A stretch of 64,000 nucleotides of DNA, taken from the NCBI RefSeq assembly GCF_000617845.2, contig NZ_DF820425.1:131690-195689 (forward strand). The letters are read 5' to 3'. The notes under the pieces were generated by a model that was not told the origin of the DNA, did not search any database, and saw nothing but the letters and a program-made list of their open reading frames with translations. The position numbers and the translations under genes were made by a program. Within the stretch, counting starts at the first letter, position 1. Each line of letters opens with the position of its first letter. Origin of the DNA: Bradyrhizobium sp. DOA9 (GTDB lineage: Bacteria > Pseudomonadota > Alphaproteobacteria > Rhizobiales > Xanthobacteraceae). Below, in pieces: positions 18,200-27,619 of this stretch.

Positions 18200-19243
18200 G
18201 GAGGGCTCCGGAGGTCGAGGCAAAGGGAGAGGCCGGCAACGCGGGGATACGCGCGGGCGTCCCGGCCGCGGCCAAGGTCAGCGCGCGCACGACGATGCGG
18301 CGCGCGAGCTCGATCTTGAAGGCGTTGTCGCCGGACGGCTTTGCGCCTTCGAGCGCACGCCTGGCCGCCTTCTGGAATGCGTCGGCGATGGGCGCGACCC
18401 CCTTCAGCACATCTTCCGCGGCGCGAGCGCGCCAGGGCTTTGCGGCGACGCCCCCCAGCGCGAGCCGCGCTTCGGCAATCCTGCCGTTCTCGATCCGCAA
18501 CGCGGCCGCAGCGGAGACGACGGCAAAAGCGTAGGAGGTGCGCTCGCGAACCTTGAGGTAACGCGCATGCGCGGCAAAACCGCGCGCGGCGGGCGGCAGG
18601 CGTACCGCGACGATGAGATCGCCGGGCTCGAGCACCGACTCGCGATCGGGCGCATCGCCCGGCAGGCGGTGCAGCTCGACGAGGGCGATCTCGCGCCGGC
18701 CGCCTCTGCCCTCGATCTCGACGATGGCATCGAGCGCGACCAGCGGCACGCAGAAGTCGGAGGGGTGCGTGGCGATGCAGCTCTCGCTCCAGCCGAGCAC
18801 GGCGTGGCTGCGGTTCTCGCCGTCGCGCGCGTCGCAGCCGGAGCCGGGCGCGCGCTTGTTGCAGCGGCTGGCGGTGTCGTAGAAATATGCGCAGCGCGTC
18901 CGTTGCAACAGATTGCCGCCGACGGTGGCGGCGTTGCGCAATTGCGCCGACGCTCCCGAGAGCAGCGCTTCGGCCACCGCGGGATAGGACCGCGCGAACT
19001 CCGCATCATGGGCGAGATCGGCGTTGCGCACCAGGGCGCCGATGCGCAAGGAGCCGTCCGCGAGAGTCTCGATTCCGTCGAGGCCATCGAGATGCGTGAC
19101 GTCGACCAGCCGGTCCGGACGGCTGACGCCGCCCTTCATCAGGTCGAGCAGATTGGTGCCGGCGGCAAGAAAGACCGCGCCCGGCTGCGCCGCCGCCGCA
19201 ACGGCTTCTGTGACCGTGGCCGGCCTGACATAATCGAACTGTT

Positions 19244-19247
<4 letters not shown>
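18192..19247 (-). CDS. FAD-binding subunit with extra Fe-S cysteines (PaoB/YagS-like)
   Basis: A 351-residue medium subunit of a molybdenum hydroxylase. The FAD-binding AAGTNLLDLMKGGVSRPD and TVGGNLLQRTRC motifs are present. The cysteines in CAYFYDTASRCNKRAPGSGC and the later CIATHPSDFC match the additional [4Fe-4S] cluster found in PaoB-type subunits rather than in ordinary XdhA/CoxM proteins. The ATG at 19247 overlaps the upstream Fe-S gene stop by four bases, so translation is coupled. It relays electrons from the Mo subunit via Fe-S clusters to FAD. Confidence 0.88.
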
Positions 19248-19741
<494 letters not shown>

Positions 19742-19852
19742 ACAAGGCTCCGATCAGATTTGGACATGGCTCATCGCGCAGCGCGCCACCGCCGTGGCCG
19801 CTGTCGACTAGCGCCGCCCGAACACGAAGCGGCCGGCGCATGAATGAAGATA

Positions 19853-19867
19853 CGGAGGCTGCCTCCG
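19853..19867. promoter_or_regulatory. Putative TetR operator CGGAGGC-T-GCCTCCG
   Basis: A perfect inverted repeat with seven-base arms and a single central base lies in the 251 bp between the molybdoenzyme operon and the divergent TetR gene. It is the best candidate site for repression of both transcripts by the adjacent regulator. Confidence 0.55.
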
Positions 19868-19992
19868 CTTAACAAGGGCGACGCGGAAAAATCTGGAATT
19901 CGTCAAAAGCCCCTGCGCCACCAACGCGATGCAGCCCTGCACGGGTCCGGCGAGGGTTCAATCTAACCAATTCGTGATCTACATTGCGCGGC

Positions 19993-20631
19993 ATGGACGA
20001 CCACACCGACCAGACCCGAAAACCCCGCGCCGACGCCGTGCGCAATCGCGAGCGCGTGCTCGAAGCGGCGAAGCTGGTGTTCAATGCGGGCGGTCCGGAA
20101 GCGAGCCTGGAAGCCGTGGCCAAGCGGGCCGGCGTCGGCATCGGCACGCTGTATCGCCATTTTCCGACCCGCGAGGCCTTGTTCGAGGCGGTGTACCGCC
20201 GCGAGGTCGAGCAGCTCAGCGAGCTGGCCGAGCAACTGAAGAATGCCAAGGACCCGATCGAGGCGCTACGGCGCTGGCTGCACTCAGGCGTCGAGTTCGT
20301 TGCGACCAAGAAGGGGATGATGGCCGCGCTGGCGCTCGCGGTGCAGAGCGGGTCGGAGCTGCATGCATTCTCCTTCGAGCGTCTGACCAAGGCGATCGGC
20401 TCGCTGCTGAACCGGGCGGTCGCAGCCGGCGAGATGCGCGCCGACATCAGCCCGGAGGATCTGCTGCGCGCCTTCTTCGGCATGTGCTACGTGCACGACC
20501 AGCCCGGCTGGCAGGCAACGGCGCTGCGCCTGCTCGACGTGTTCGTCGCCGGCTTGCGCGTGCCGCCGCCCGGCAAGGCCAAGGCGCGCTCGTCGAAGAC
20601 GACCAAGCCGGCGGCGAAGCGGAAGCCATAG
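19993..20631 (+). CDS. TetR/AcrR-family regulator
   Basis: A 212-residue repressor. Residues ~15-62 form the TetR DNA-binding domain (RERVLEAAKLVFNAGG, then GVGIGTLYRHFPTREALFEA). The rest is a helical ligand-binding domain matching the SbtR-type C-terminal region. The ATG at 19993 is preferred to a TTG three codons upstream. It is divergent from the molybdenum oxidoreductase operon and probably represses it. The C-terminus is a basic Lys/Pro/Ala tail (KAKARSSKTTKPAAKRKP). Confidence 0.85.
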   Translation: MDDHTDQTRKPRADAVRNRERVLEAAKLVFNAGGPEASLEAVAKRAGVGIGTLYRHFPTREALFEAVYRREVEQLSELAEQLKNAKDPIEALRRWLHSGVEFVATKKGMMAALALAVQSGSELHAFSFERLTKAIGSLLNRAVAAGEMRADISPEDLLRAFFGMCYVHDQPGWQATALRLLDVFVAGLRVPPPGKAKARSSKTTKPAAKRKP

Positions 20632-20818
20632 GCGGTGTGGACGCATAGTCGAAGGAATCCCGGCTTCTGAAGGCCGACCGGAAATCTGCTGATCGGCCTG
20701 AACATTTGCGGCTGTGACCCGCGGCGGACATCAGGACGCGGGGATTGGCACTTTCGGGAACTCCAAGCTTGGTGCAGACTTCGGGCCATATTTCGAAGAA
20801 TTGGATCGGGTGTTGCCA

Positions 20819-21631
20819 ATGCCAATTTTCCTTGACCGACACGATCTCTCGGGACTGACCGCTGCCGATATCGCCGAGGCGCATCGCAAAGATTTGGAAG
20901 TGCAAGATAGATACGGCGTTCGTTTTCTAACGTACTGGTTTGATGAATCGCGCGGTACGGGCTTCTGTCTCATTGACGCACCGGATATCCGAACGGCGAT
21001 GCGGGTTCATGACGAAGCTCACGGCGACGTAGCGAAAGATGTCATCGAAGTGGACCTCTCGGCGGTCCAGGCGTTTCTGGGGAGGGTATCCGACCCGGCA
21101 CCTAGCGGCGCGGCAGACGATGTCAAATTCGATTCGGCGCTGCGAGCTATCATGTTCACCGACATCGTCGGCTCCACCAGCATGACGGCGCGTCTTGGCG
21201 ATGCCCGTTCAGTGGAGATGGTTCGGGCTCATGACGCGCTGGTGCGCCGGGCCTTGAAGGACGAGGGCGGGCATGTGGTGAAACACACCGGCGATGGTAT
21301 CATGGCATCCTTTGCCGACGCCGCTGCCTCTGTGCAATGCGCCCGCGCCATCCAGCGTGCATTTGAAGCCTTTAATCTAGCGAGCAAGGAGAAGCTTCAG
21401 GTGCGAATTGGCATCGATGTCGGCGAACCGATTGCTGACAGCAACGACCTTTTCGGTGCGACCGTTCAACTGGCCGCACGTTTGTGTCAGTTGGCCGAAC
21501 CAGATGCTATTCTCGTGTCAAAGGCTGTACAGGATTGCATCCGGGATCGCGTGCAAGTGTCAAGCTTGGGTGCCCACCAGCTCAAGGGCTTTCAGCAGCC
21601 CATTGATGCATACGGAATCGAATGGCGTTGA
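20819..21631 (+). CDS. DUF4242 sensor domain fused to a class III adenylate/guanylate cyclase
   Basis: A 270-residue fusion. Residues 1-~85 match DUF4242 (MPIFLDRHDLSGLTAADIAE, KDLEVQDRYGVRFLTYWFD), a ferredoxin-like fold whose Streptomyces member binds nickel. Residues ~100-265 form a class III nucleotide cyclase domain. Metal-binding Asp residues are seen in MFTDIVGSTSM and KHTGDGIMASF, and the C-terminal FGATVQLAARLC has Gln where many cyclases have the transition-state Asn. The ATG at 20819 begins DUF4242 exactly; the frame is open back to a GTG at 20714. The domain layout suggests metal- or ligand-controlled cAMP/cGMP synthesis (inference). Confidence 0.82.
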   Translation: MPIFLDRHDLSGLTAADIAEAHRKDLEVQDRYGVRFLTYWFDESRGTGFCLIDAPDIRTAMRVHDEAHGDVAKDVIEVDLSAVQAFLGRVSDPAPSGAADDVKFDSALRAIMFTDIVGSTSMTARLGDARSVEMVRAHDALVRRALKDEGGHVVKHTGDGIMASFADAAASVQCARAIQRAFEAFNLASKEKLQVRIGIDVGEPIADSNDLFGATVQLAARLCQLAEPDAILVSKAVQDCIRDRVQVSSLGAHQLKGFQQPIDAYGIEWR

Positions 21632-21714
21632 GTTTCGCGACTTCACGAGTCCACGCCCGGCCGCCGCAGATGTGCTAGGATCGCACCCGCCGGGATCTCG
21701 AAGCGGAGCCTGTC

Positions 21715-22122
21715 ATGCGCATCGCAGCCTTGCTGGTCGCTCTCCTTGTTGCCTGTCATCACGTGTCGGCGTTTGCCGGCGATGTCGCCGCCGCCCAAAG
21801 CGTCATCCGCGCCCACGAGCAGGCCTTCGTTCGCGACGATGCGGCGGCGGCCTATTCCCATGCGGCACCGGCGATCAAGGAGATCTTTCCCGCACCCGAC
21901 ATCTTCATGTCCATGGTGCAGAACGGCTACGCGCCGGTCTATCGTCACAAGAGTTTCGAATTCGGCGACAGCAAGAGCGATGGCACCTGGATCGCCCAGC
22001 GCGTCCACATCATCGATGCCAATGGTGAGGCCTGGGAGGCGCTCTACACCCTCGAGCAGCAGGCGGACGGCAGCTACAAGATCACCGGCTGCTCGCTGCT
22101 GAAGGCTGGGCAGTCGGCTTAA
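21715..22122 (+). CDS. Secreted DUF4864-family protein
   Basis: A 135-residue protein with a signal peptide (IAALLVALLVACHHVSAFAG) and the compact fold marked by AQSVIRAHEQAFVRDDAAAA and the C-terminal GSYKITGCSLL. This matches DUF4864, a small periplasmic family of unknown function with an NTF2-like look. A GGAG lies upstream of the ATG. The last four bases overlap the end of the convergent MFS gene, leaving no space for a separate terminator. Confidence 0.72.
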   Translation: MRIAALLVALLVACHHVSAFAGDVAAAQSVIRAHEQAFVRDDAAAAYSHAAPAIKEIFPAPDIFMSMVQNGYAPVYRHKSFEFGDSKSDGTWIAQRVHIIDANGEAWEALYTLEQQADGSYKITGCSLLKAGQSA

Positions 22123-23432
22123 GTGGCAAAGCCCGGACCGGTCTTGACCGAGCGCATCCGCGCGCGGATCAGGAGCAGCACGACGATGCCGATGTTCAGC
22201 GCATTCCAGGCGACGCCGTTGGCGAACGCCGCGGCATAGGAGCCGGTGGCATCGAAGATGAGACCCGACACCCAGCCGCCGAAGGACATGCCGAACACGG
22301 AGGCAAAGATCACGATGCCGACGCGGGTCGCGGCCTCGCTCGCCGGCATCGCCTCGCGCACGATGATGGCGTAGCTCGGCACGATGCCGCCCTGGAACAG
22401 GCCGAACATCGCGGAGATCAGATAGAGCGAGGTCAGGCTGTCGAAGAACAGATAGAACACCAGCGCAAAGCCCTGCGCCAGCGATCCCACCAGCAGCGTG
22501 TAGATGCCGCCGATCTTGTCGGCGAGGTAGCCCGAGCCGATCCGGCTGATGATGCCGCAGCCCATCATCAGGGACAGCATCTCGGCGCCGCGCGCGACGC
22601 CATAGCCGAGATCGCCGCAATAGGCGACGATGTGCACCTGCGGCATCGCCATCGCCACGCAGCAGGAGATGCTGGCGATCGAGAGCAGCACCGTCAGCGT
22701 ATTGGTCGACAGCCTGAGATCGACCCGCGGCGGCGGCGCGTTGGCGTGATCGTGGACATTGTCGCGGCCCATCTGCGCGCGCAGGATCAGCACCAGCACC
22801 GACATGAGGCCGGCGCAGACGATGCCGATGCCGATATGGGTGTAGCGCCAGCCGAACTCCTGCGTGCCCCAGTTCACGATCGGCGGCCACATCGCGCCGG
22901 CGACGTAGTTGCCGCTGGCGACGATGGTCACCGCCAAGCCGCGATAGCGCTCGAACCAGTGCGAGGCTTCGGCCATCAGCGGCGCGAAGGTCGCCGACGT
23001 GCCGAGGCCGATGAAGAAATAAGCCGCCACGAACTGCCAGAGCTGGCCCGATAGTCCAGCGAGCACATTGGCAACGCCGAGAAAGGCGATGCTGATCGCC
23101 ATCGCCGGCACGATGCCGAAGCGATCGGTGATCTTGCCGGCGATCACGCCGCCGAGCCCGAACCCGAACATCATCAGCGTGAAGGCCAGCGACACCGCGC
23201 CGCGCGTGGCGCCGAATTCGGTCTGCACGATCGGAATCACGACCACGACCGCCCACATGCCGACGGCGCCGATCGAGCCGATCACGAGGGCAAGGATGAG
23301 CCGCACCCAGGCCTGACGGGAATCAGGGGTGAAGGAAGCAGGTGTTTGTCCTGGATGATTTGGCGCGTGCACGGGCAGGACCATGTTCGCGGACCGGCGC
23401 ATGGTCAACCAGCTTGCCGCGATGTTGGGCAT
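22119..23432 (-). CDS. MFS transporter
   Basis: A 437-residue major facilitator with twelve hydrophobic helices. The first is VRLILALVIGSIGAVGMWAVV and the conserved loop 2-3 region reads MFGFGLGGVIAGKITDRFG. The general pattern resembles the oxalate/formate-antiporter-like or monocarboxylate branch, but the substrate cannot be assigned. The first helix begins near residue 40, so internal starts at residues 11 or 17 are possible; none has a convincing ribosome-binding site. It diverges from the copper cluster across a 100 bp region. Confidence 0.82.
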   Translation of the reverse strand: MPNIAASWLTMRRSANMVLPVHAPNHPGQTPASFTPDSRQAWVRLILALVIGSIGAVGMWAVVVVIPIVQTEFGATRGAVSLAFTLMMFGFGLGGVIAGKITDRFGIVPAMAISIAFLGVANVLAGLSGQLWQFVAAYFFIGLGTSATFAPLMAEASHWFERYRGLAVTIVASGNYVAGAMWPPIVNWGTQEFGWRYTHIGIGIVCAGLMSVLVLILRAQMGRDNVHDHANAPPPRVDLRLSTNTLTVLLSIASISCCVAMAMPQVHIVAYCGDLGYGVARGAEMLSLMMGCGIISRIGSGYLADKIGGIYTLLVGSLAQGFALVFYLFFDSLTSLYLISAMFGLFQGGIVPSYAIIVREAMPASEAATRVGIVIFASVFGMSFGGWVSGLIFDATGSYAAAFANGVAWNALNIGIVVLLLIRARMRSVKTGPGFAT

Positions 23433-23533
23433 GCGCGGTGCGCTGCGGTAATAAGCTCTTGGCGAATGCGTCTTTTGCCATTAGTTTGCAATAAGCGTGT
23501 GCAACATTGCCGCGCGAGGAGCCTGTCGGCGGG

Positions 23534-23974
23534 ATGTTGTTGCGATTGACGCGATCGGTGCGGATCAGGGTGGGGCGAATCATCGCCCTCGCCTATCTGT
23601 TCTGCGTGCTCGCGCCGGCCGCAAGCCTTGCCTGGGGCAGTGCTGCGCCCTGCCTTGGCGACGAGGCTCTGGCTGAGCTCGTTCCGGTGCATCATCACAT
23701 GGTTGCGAGCCATGTTGCGAGCCATGGCGATGTTCCGCACGAGCATGCGGGCACCTCTTCTCAGACCGCCGCGAAGGACGCACCTGTTCCGAATCATCAC
23801 GACGGCAAGGGAACAGTGGGCCCGTGCTGTGCGATGATGTGCGTCAGCGCGCTGCCGGCCGATCTGCCCAGCGTCGCCACGCCGGTCCGGCCGATGTCGA
23901 CCTGTGCGCCCGAGATCGTGCCAAGCCTGCACAGCGCCGCGCCGCCCCAGCACTACCGTCCCCCCATCGCCTGA
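23534..23974 (+). CDS. His-rich exported protein at the head of a copper cluster
   Basis: A 146-residue protein with an N-terminal hydrophobic signal (RIIALAYLFCVLAPAASLAWG), then a histidine-rich region (VHHHMVASHVASHGDVPHEH) and a Cys/Met segment PCCAMMCVSALPA. This composition is common among small proteins preceding copper-efflux genes in alphaproteobacteria and suggests copper binding in the periplasm or inner membrane. I chose ATG 23534 because it places the signal near the N-terminus; the open frame begins at 23507. No enzymatic domain is seen. Confidence 0.6.
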   Translation: MLLRLTRSVRIRVGRIIALAYLFCVLAPAASLAWGSAAPCLGDEALAELVPVHHHMVASHVASHGDVPHEHAGTSSQTAAKDAPVPNHHDGKGTVGPCCAMMCVSALPADLPSVATPVRPMSTCAPEIVPSLHSAAPPQHYRPPIA

Positions 23975-24051
23975 TCTGACATGACGGCGTCGGTTTCGAC
24001 GTGCGCTTTTGCGCGCGCGAACCTGTGGTCTTTCAGATCAGGAATCAAGAC

Positions 24052-24327
24052 ATGCTTGCGCTTTCCGGGGCGAAATCTGCCGCATCCGCGGTGGGTGAAC
24101 ATTCTCGAGTCATTTGGCTGCTGGCCTTTGCTGCGTCGGCACTGTCCGGCTGCATGCCGGCAACCACGCACATGGCCAGCGCGGATCCCGCCGACCCCGC
24201 GGCGAAGGTGGCCACGATCGGCTATCGCTCGACCATCGCGCCCTACACCAGCCTGCGGCCTGCGACGCCGGCACCATGGCGCGGCCGCAACGAGGCGGTG
24301 ACGCCGCAGCCGAAGCAAGAGCGGTAG
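24052..24327 (+). CDS. Small lipoprotein in copper cluster
   Basis: A 91-residue protein with a lipoprotein signal: hydrophobic stretch VIWLLAFAASALSGC with a lipobox ending at Cys. The mature part is short and Pro/Thr/Ala-rich (STIAPYTSLRPATPAPWRG). It lies ten bases before the outer-membrane efflux gene and is probably co-transcribed. No function can be read from the sequence; an accessory role in the copper system is inferred from position only. Confidence 0.6.
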   Translation: MLALSGAKSAASAVGEHSRVIWLLAFAASALSGCMPATTHMASADPADPAAKVATIGYRSTIAPYTSLRPATPAPWRGRNEAVTPQPKQER

Positions 24328-24337
24328 GGAGCGCGCC

Positions 24338-25765
24338 ATGTCACAGCATCTTGCGCGAGGCCTGCTCGTCATCGCAGCGCTCAGCATGTCCGGTTGCGCC
24401 GCGTTCTCGCCCGACAGCGGCATGACGACGGTCTCGGATCTGACGAGCCAGACCATCAACAAGGACGTCGCCTTCGTGCGCTCGGCCGAGGGTGCCGCCG
24501 CGGTCGATTCCCGCGTCCGGCAGCTGCTCTCGCGCACGCTCAGCGTCGACGCCGCCGTGCAGATCGCGCTGCTCAACAACAAGGGACTGCAGGCCGCCTA
24601 CAACGAGCTGGCGCTGGCCGAGACCGAGCTGGTCGAGCAGAGCCTGCCGCCCAATCCGGTGTTCGCGGTCTCGCGCATCACAGGCAACGGCGCCAGCGAG
24701 ATCGAGCGCCAGGTGGTCGGCGACATCCTCGCGCTCGCCACGCTGCCGTTCCGGTCCGAGATCGCCCGGGAACGCTTCCGCGGAGCGCAGCTGCGCGCCG
24801 CGCTGGCGACGCTGCGGCACGCCTCGGACGTGCGCCGCGCCTATGTCCGCGCGGTCGCCGCAAACGAGATGGTGGGGCTGTTGACCGACGCCAAGGCGAC
24901 GGCGGAATCGACCGCACAGCTCGCGCTCAAGCTCGGCGAGACCGGCTCGCTCAACAAGCTCGACCAGGCCCGCGAGCAGGTGTTCTATGCCGAGACCACC
25001 GCCGACCTCGCCAGCGCGCGACAGGCGGCGGCAAGCGCGCGCGAAAAGCTGGCGCGCCAGATGGGGCTGTGGGACGACGGTCTCGACTTCCGCCTGCCCA
25101 ATCAACTGCCGCCATTGCCGCGCCGGCCGCTGGCGCTCCCCACGATCGAAGCCGATGCGGTGGCGCATCGCATCGACCTGCAGATCGCGCGGCTGGAGCT
25201 GGCCGCGCTGGCGAAGGCGCTGAACCTCACCGAGGCGACGCGCTTCGTGACGCTGCTCGATATCTCCGGCATCTCCCGTCGCACCCAGGATCCGGAAGGG
25301 CCGCCGTTCCGCGAGCGCGGCTTCGACCTGCAGTTCCAGATTCCGATCTTTGACGGCGGCGAGGTGCGCGTGCGACAGGCGGCGGAGACCTACAATCTCG
25401 CCTTCAACCGCCTGACCGAGCGGGCCGTGAATGTGCGGTCCGAGGCGCGCGACGCCTATCGCGTCTATCGCTCCACTTACGACATCGCCGGCCACTACCA
25501 GCGCGAGATCATCCCGTTGCGAAAGATCATCACCGAGGAGATGCAGCTGCGCTTCTCCAGCATGCAGGTCGACATCTTCGCGCTGCTCACCGAAGCGCGA
25601 CAGCGTCTCGCCGCGCTGCGCGGCGCGATCGACGCCAGGCAGAGATTCTTCCTCGCCCAGGCCGATCTGCAGACCGCCGTCAATGGCGGCGGCCTGCCCG
25701 CCGCCGTTGGCGACAATCCAACCACCGTCGCCGCGGCAGCTCCTGCCGAAGGCGGCGGCCACTGA
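24338..25765 (+). CDS. TolC-family outer-membrane lipoprotein (CusC-like)
   Basis: A 475-residue protein with a lipoprotein signal (lipobox SMSGC at residues 16-20) and the repeated helical architecture of TolC/OEP factors: the first repeat starts near AVQIALLNNKGLQAAYNELA and the second around EADAVAHRIDLQIARLELAA. Such proteins form the outer-membrane channel of tripartite efflux systems. No inner-membrane RND pump or adaptor is encoded next to it, so it may serve pumps encoded elsewhere, or act with the copper oxidase alone. It is followed 14 bp later by the multicopper oxidase. Confidence 0.85.
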   Translation: MSQHLARGLLVIAALSMSGCAAFSPDSGMTTVSDLTSQTINKDVAFVRSAEGAAAVDSRVRQLLSRTLSVDAAVQIALLNNKGLQAAYNELALAETELVEQSLPPNPVFAVSRITGNGASEIERQVVGDILALATLPFRSEIARERFRGAQLRAALATLRHASDVRRAYVRAVAANEMVGLLTDAKATAESTAQLALKLGETGSLNKLDQAREQVFYAETTADLASARQAAASAREKLARQMGLWDDGLDFRLPNQLPPLPRRPLALPTIEADAVAHRIDLQIARLELAALAKALNLTEATRFVTLLDISGISRRTQDPEGPPFRERGFDLQFQIPIFDGGEVRVRQAAETYNLAFNRLTERAVNVRSEARDAYRVYRSTYDIAGHYQREIIPLRKIITEEMQLRFSSMQVDIFALLTEARQRLAALRGAIDARQRFFLAQADLQTAVNGGGLPAAVGDNPTTVAAAAPAEGGGH

Positions 25766-25779
25766 AGACGGAGACCGAG

Positions 25780-27114
25780 ATGTTTTCCCGCCGAGGATTT
25801 TTAGGCACCGCCGCGCTTGTCGGCGCATCGGCCATTCAAGGCCGCGTCCAGGCCGCGTCTATCCCGGAAGCACCCACCATGGACAAGGTGGTGATGCAGC
25901 CGCCGCTGCACCCCATCAGCGGCCCGGACTATCGCCCCGTGGTCACGCTGAACGGCTGGTCGCTGCCGTTCCGCATGAACGGCGACTGGAAGGAATTCCA
26001 TCTCGTCGCCGAGCCGGTGGTGCGCGAGTTCGCGGAAGGAATGAAGGTGAATTTGTGGGGCTACAACGGGCAATCGCCGGGCCCGACCATCGAAGCCGTC
26101 GAGGGCGACAAGGTGCGCATCTTCGTCACCAACCGCTTGCCCGAATACACCACGGTGCACTGGCACGGCATGATCATCCCGAGCGGCATGGACGGCGTCG
26201 GCGGATTGAACCAGCCGCACATCGAGCCGGGCAAGACCTTCGTCTACGAATTCGAGATGAAGAAGAGCGGAACCTTCATGTACCACCCGCATTCCGACGA
26301 GATGGTGCAGATGGCGATGGGCATGATGGGCATGTTCGTCGTGCACCCGCGCGACCCGGGCTTCCGCGCCGTCGACCGCGACTTCGTCTTCGTGATGAGC
26401 ACCTATCGCGTCGACCCCGGGACCTATCTGCCGCACGTCAACGAGATGACGGACTTCAACATGTGGACCTGGAACGCGCGGGTCTTTCCCGGCATCGATC
26501 CGCTGCCGGTCAGGCTCGGCGACAAGGTGCGCGTGCGCATCGGCAATCTCAGCATGACCAACCATCCGATCCATTTGCATGGCCACAGTTTTGCGGTGAC
26601 CTGCACCGATGGCGGCTGGATTCCCGAGAGCGCGCAATATCCGGAGACGACGACGGACGTTCCGGTCGGCGCGGTGCGCGTGTTCGACGTGCTCGCCGAC
26701 AATCCCGGCGACTGGGCGTTCCATTGCCACAAGTCGCACCACACCATGAATTCGATGGGACACGACGTGCGCAACCTGATCGGCGTGTCGCGCAAGGATC
26801 TCGCCAAGGCCGTCGGCAAGCTCGCGCCCGACGGCATGGCCATGGGCTCGACCGGCATGGCGATGGGCAACATGGAGATGCCCGCGCCCGACAACACGCT
26901 GCCGATGATGACCGGCACCGGCCAGTTCGGGCCGATCGAGATGGGCGGCATGTTCACCGTGATGAAGATCCGCGAGGACCTCGCGCGCGACGATTACCGC
27001 GATCCCGGTCCGTACAAGTTCCCGAAAGGCACCGTCGCCTACGAGGTGGCCGCACCCGCCAAAGAGCCGGCGCGGCAGAAATCCGGCAGCCCGCCGATGA
27101 AGCACAAGATGTGA
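25780..27114 (+). CDS. Tat-exported multicopper oxidase (CopA/CueO-like)
   Basis: A 444-residue periplasmic oxidase. A twin-arginine signal SRRGFLGTAALVG begins at residue 3. Copper ligands appear in the expected order: HWHG (127-130), HPHSDE (169-174), HPIHLHGH (262-269) and HCHKSHH (315-321), giving the T1, T2 and T3 sites with Cys316 as the probable T1 thiolate. After this come Met-rich stretches (MAMGSTGMAMGNMEM) like those that bind Cu(I) in CueO. It likely oxidises Cu(I) in the periplasm to protect the cell. It is shorter than classical CopA. Confidence 0.9.
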   Translation: MFSRRGFLGTAALVGASAIQGRVQAASIPEAPTMDKVVMQPPLHPISGPDYRPVVTLNGWSLPFRMNGDWKEFHLVAEPVVREFAEGMKVNLWGYNGQSPGPTIEAVEGDKVRIFVTNRLPEYTTVHWHGMIIPSGMDGVGGLNQPHIEPGKTFVYEFEMKKSGTFMYHPHSDEMVQMAMGMMGMFVVHPRDPGFRAVDRDFVFVMSTYRVDPGTYLPHVNEMTDFNMWTWNARVFPGIDPLPVRLGDKVRVRIGNLSMTNHPIHLHGHSFAVTCTDGGWIPESAQYPETTTDVPVGAVRVFDVLADNPGDWAFHCHKSHHTMNSMGHDVRNLIGVSRKDLAKAVGKLAPDGMAMGSTGMAMGNMEMPAPDNTLPMMTGTGQFGPIEMGGMFTVMKIREDLARDDYRDPGPYKFPKGTVAYEVAAPAKEPARQKSGSPPMKHKM

Positions 27115-27146
27115 GCGTTTCGATGAACCACCAACCGGAGACCACG

Positions 27147-27602
27147 ATGAAGACCACGATCAGGCTCGCCCTCGCGCTGGCCGCGCTTTCGACCGCGCCG
27201 GCCTTTGCTCACGACAAGCACGGGCACGCAAACTATTCGGCCGGCGAGCCCGGCGATCCCAAGAAGCCCGCGCGCACCATCGAAATTCTGATGAGCGAGA
27301 TGGACTACACGCCCGCGAAAATCGAGGTGAAGCGCGGCGAGCAGATTCGGTTCGTGCTGCGCAATGTCGGCAAGGAGGACCACGAATTCCTGCTGGCCAC
27401 GACCAAAGAAAACCTCGCGCATGCGGATCAGATGAAGAAGCACCCGCATATGGAGCACGACGAGCCCAATGCGGCGCGGCTTGCGCCGAAGAAGACGGCC
27501 GAGATCCTCTGGAAGTTCAGCAAGCCCGGCACCTTCGAATATTCGTGCCTCATTCCCGACCACCGCGAATACGGCATGGTCGGCCAGGTCACCGTGAAGT
27601 AA
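27147..27602 (+). CDS. Plastocyanin/azurin-like cupredoxin
   Basis: A 151-residue protein with a signal peptide (IRLALALAALSTAPAFA) and a cupredoxin domain. The copper ligands are probably His in KEDHEFLL, then Cys, His and Met in CLIPDHREYGMVG. The mature N-terminus is His-rich (HDKHGHANY). A GGAG lies six bases before ATG 27147; an in-frame ATG at 27123 adds eight residues. It follows the multicopper oxidase by 32 bp and probably carries electrons or copper for it. Confidence 0.85.
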   Translation: MKTTIRLALALAALSTAPAFAHDKHGHANYSAGEPGDPKKPARTIEILMSEMDYTPAKIEVKRGEQIRFVLRNVGKEDHEFLLATTKENLAHADQMKKHPHMEHDEPNAARLAPKKTAEILWKFSKPGTFEYSCLIPDHREYGMVGQVTVK

Positions 27603-27619
27603 CGCGACAGGAGATCCAC

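Noticed and set aside
20632..20818. Possible small genes between the TetR and cyclase genes
   Set aside because: Short frames on both strands lack ribosome-binding sites and recognisable domains; the region looks like non-coding spacer or degraded sequence.
25801..27105. 434-codon minus-strand frame
   Set aside because: Antisense to the multicopper oxidase; His-rich only because of the reverse complement of its Met and copper-ligand codons.
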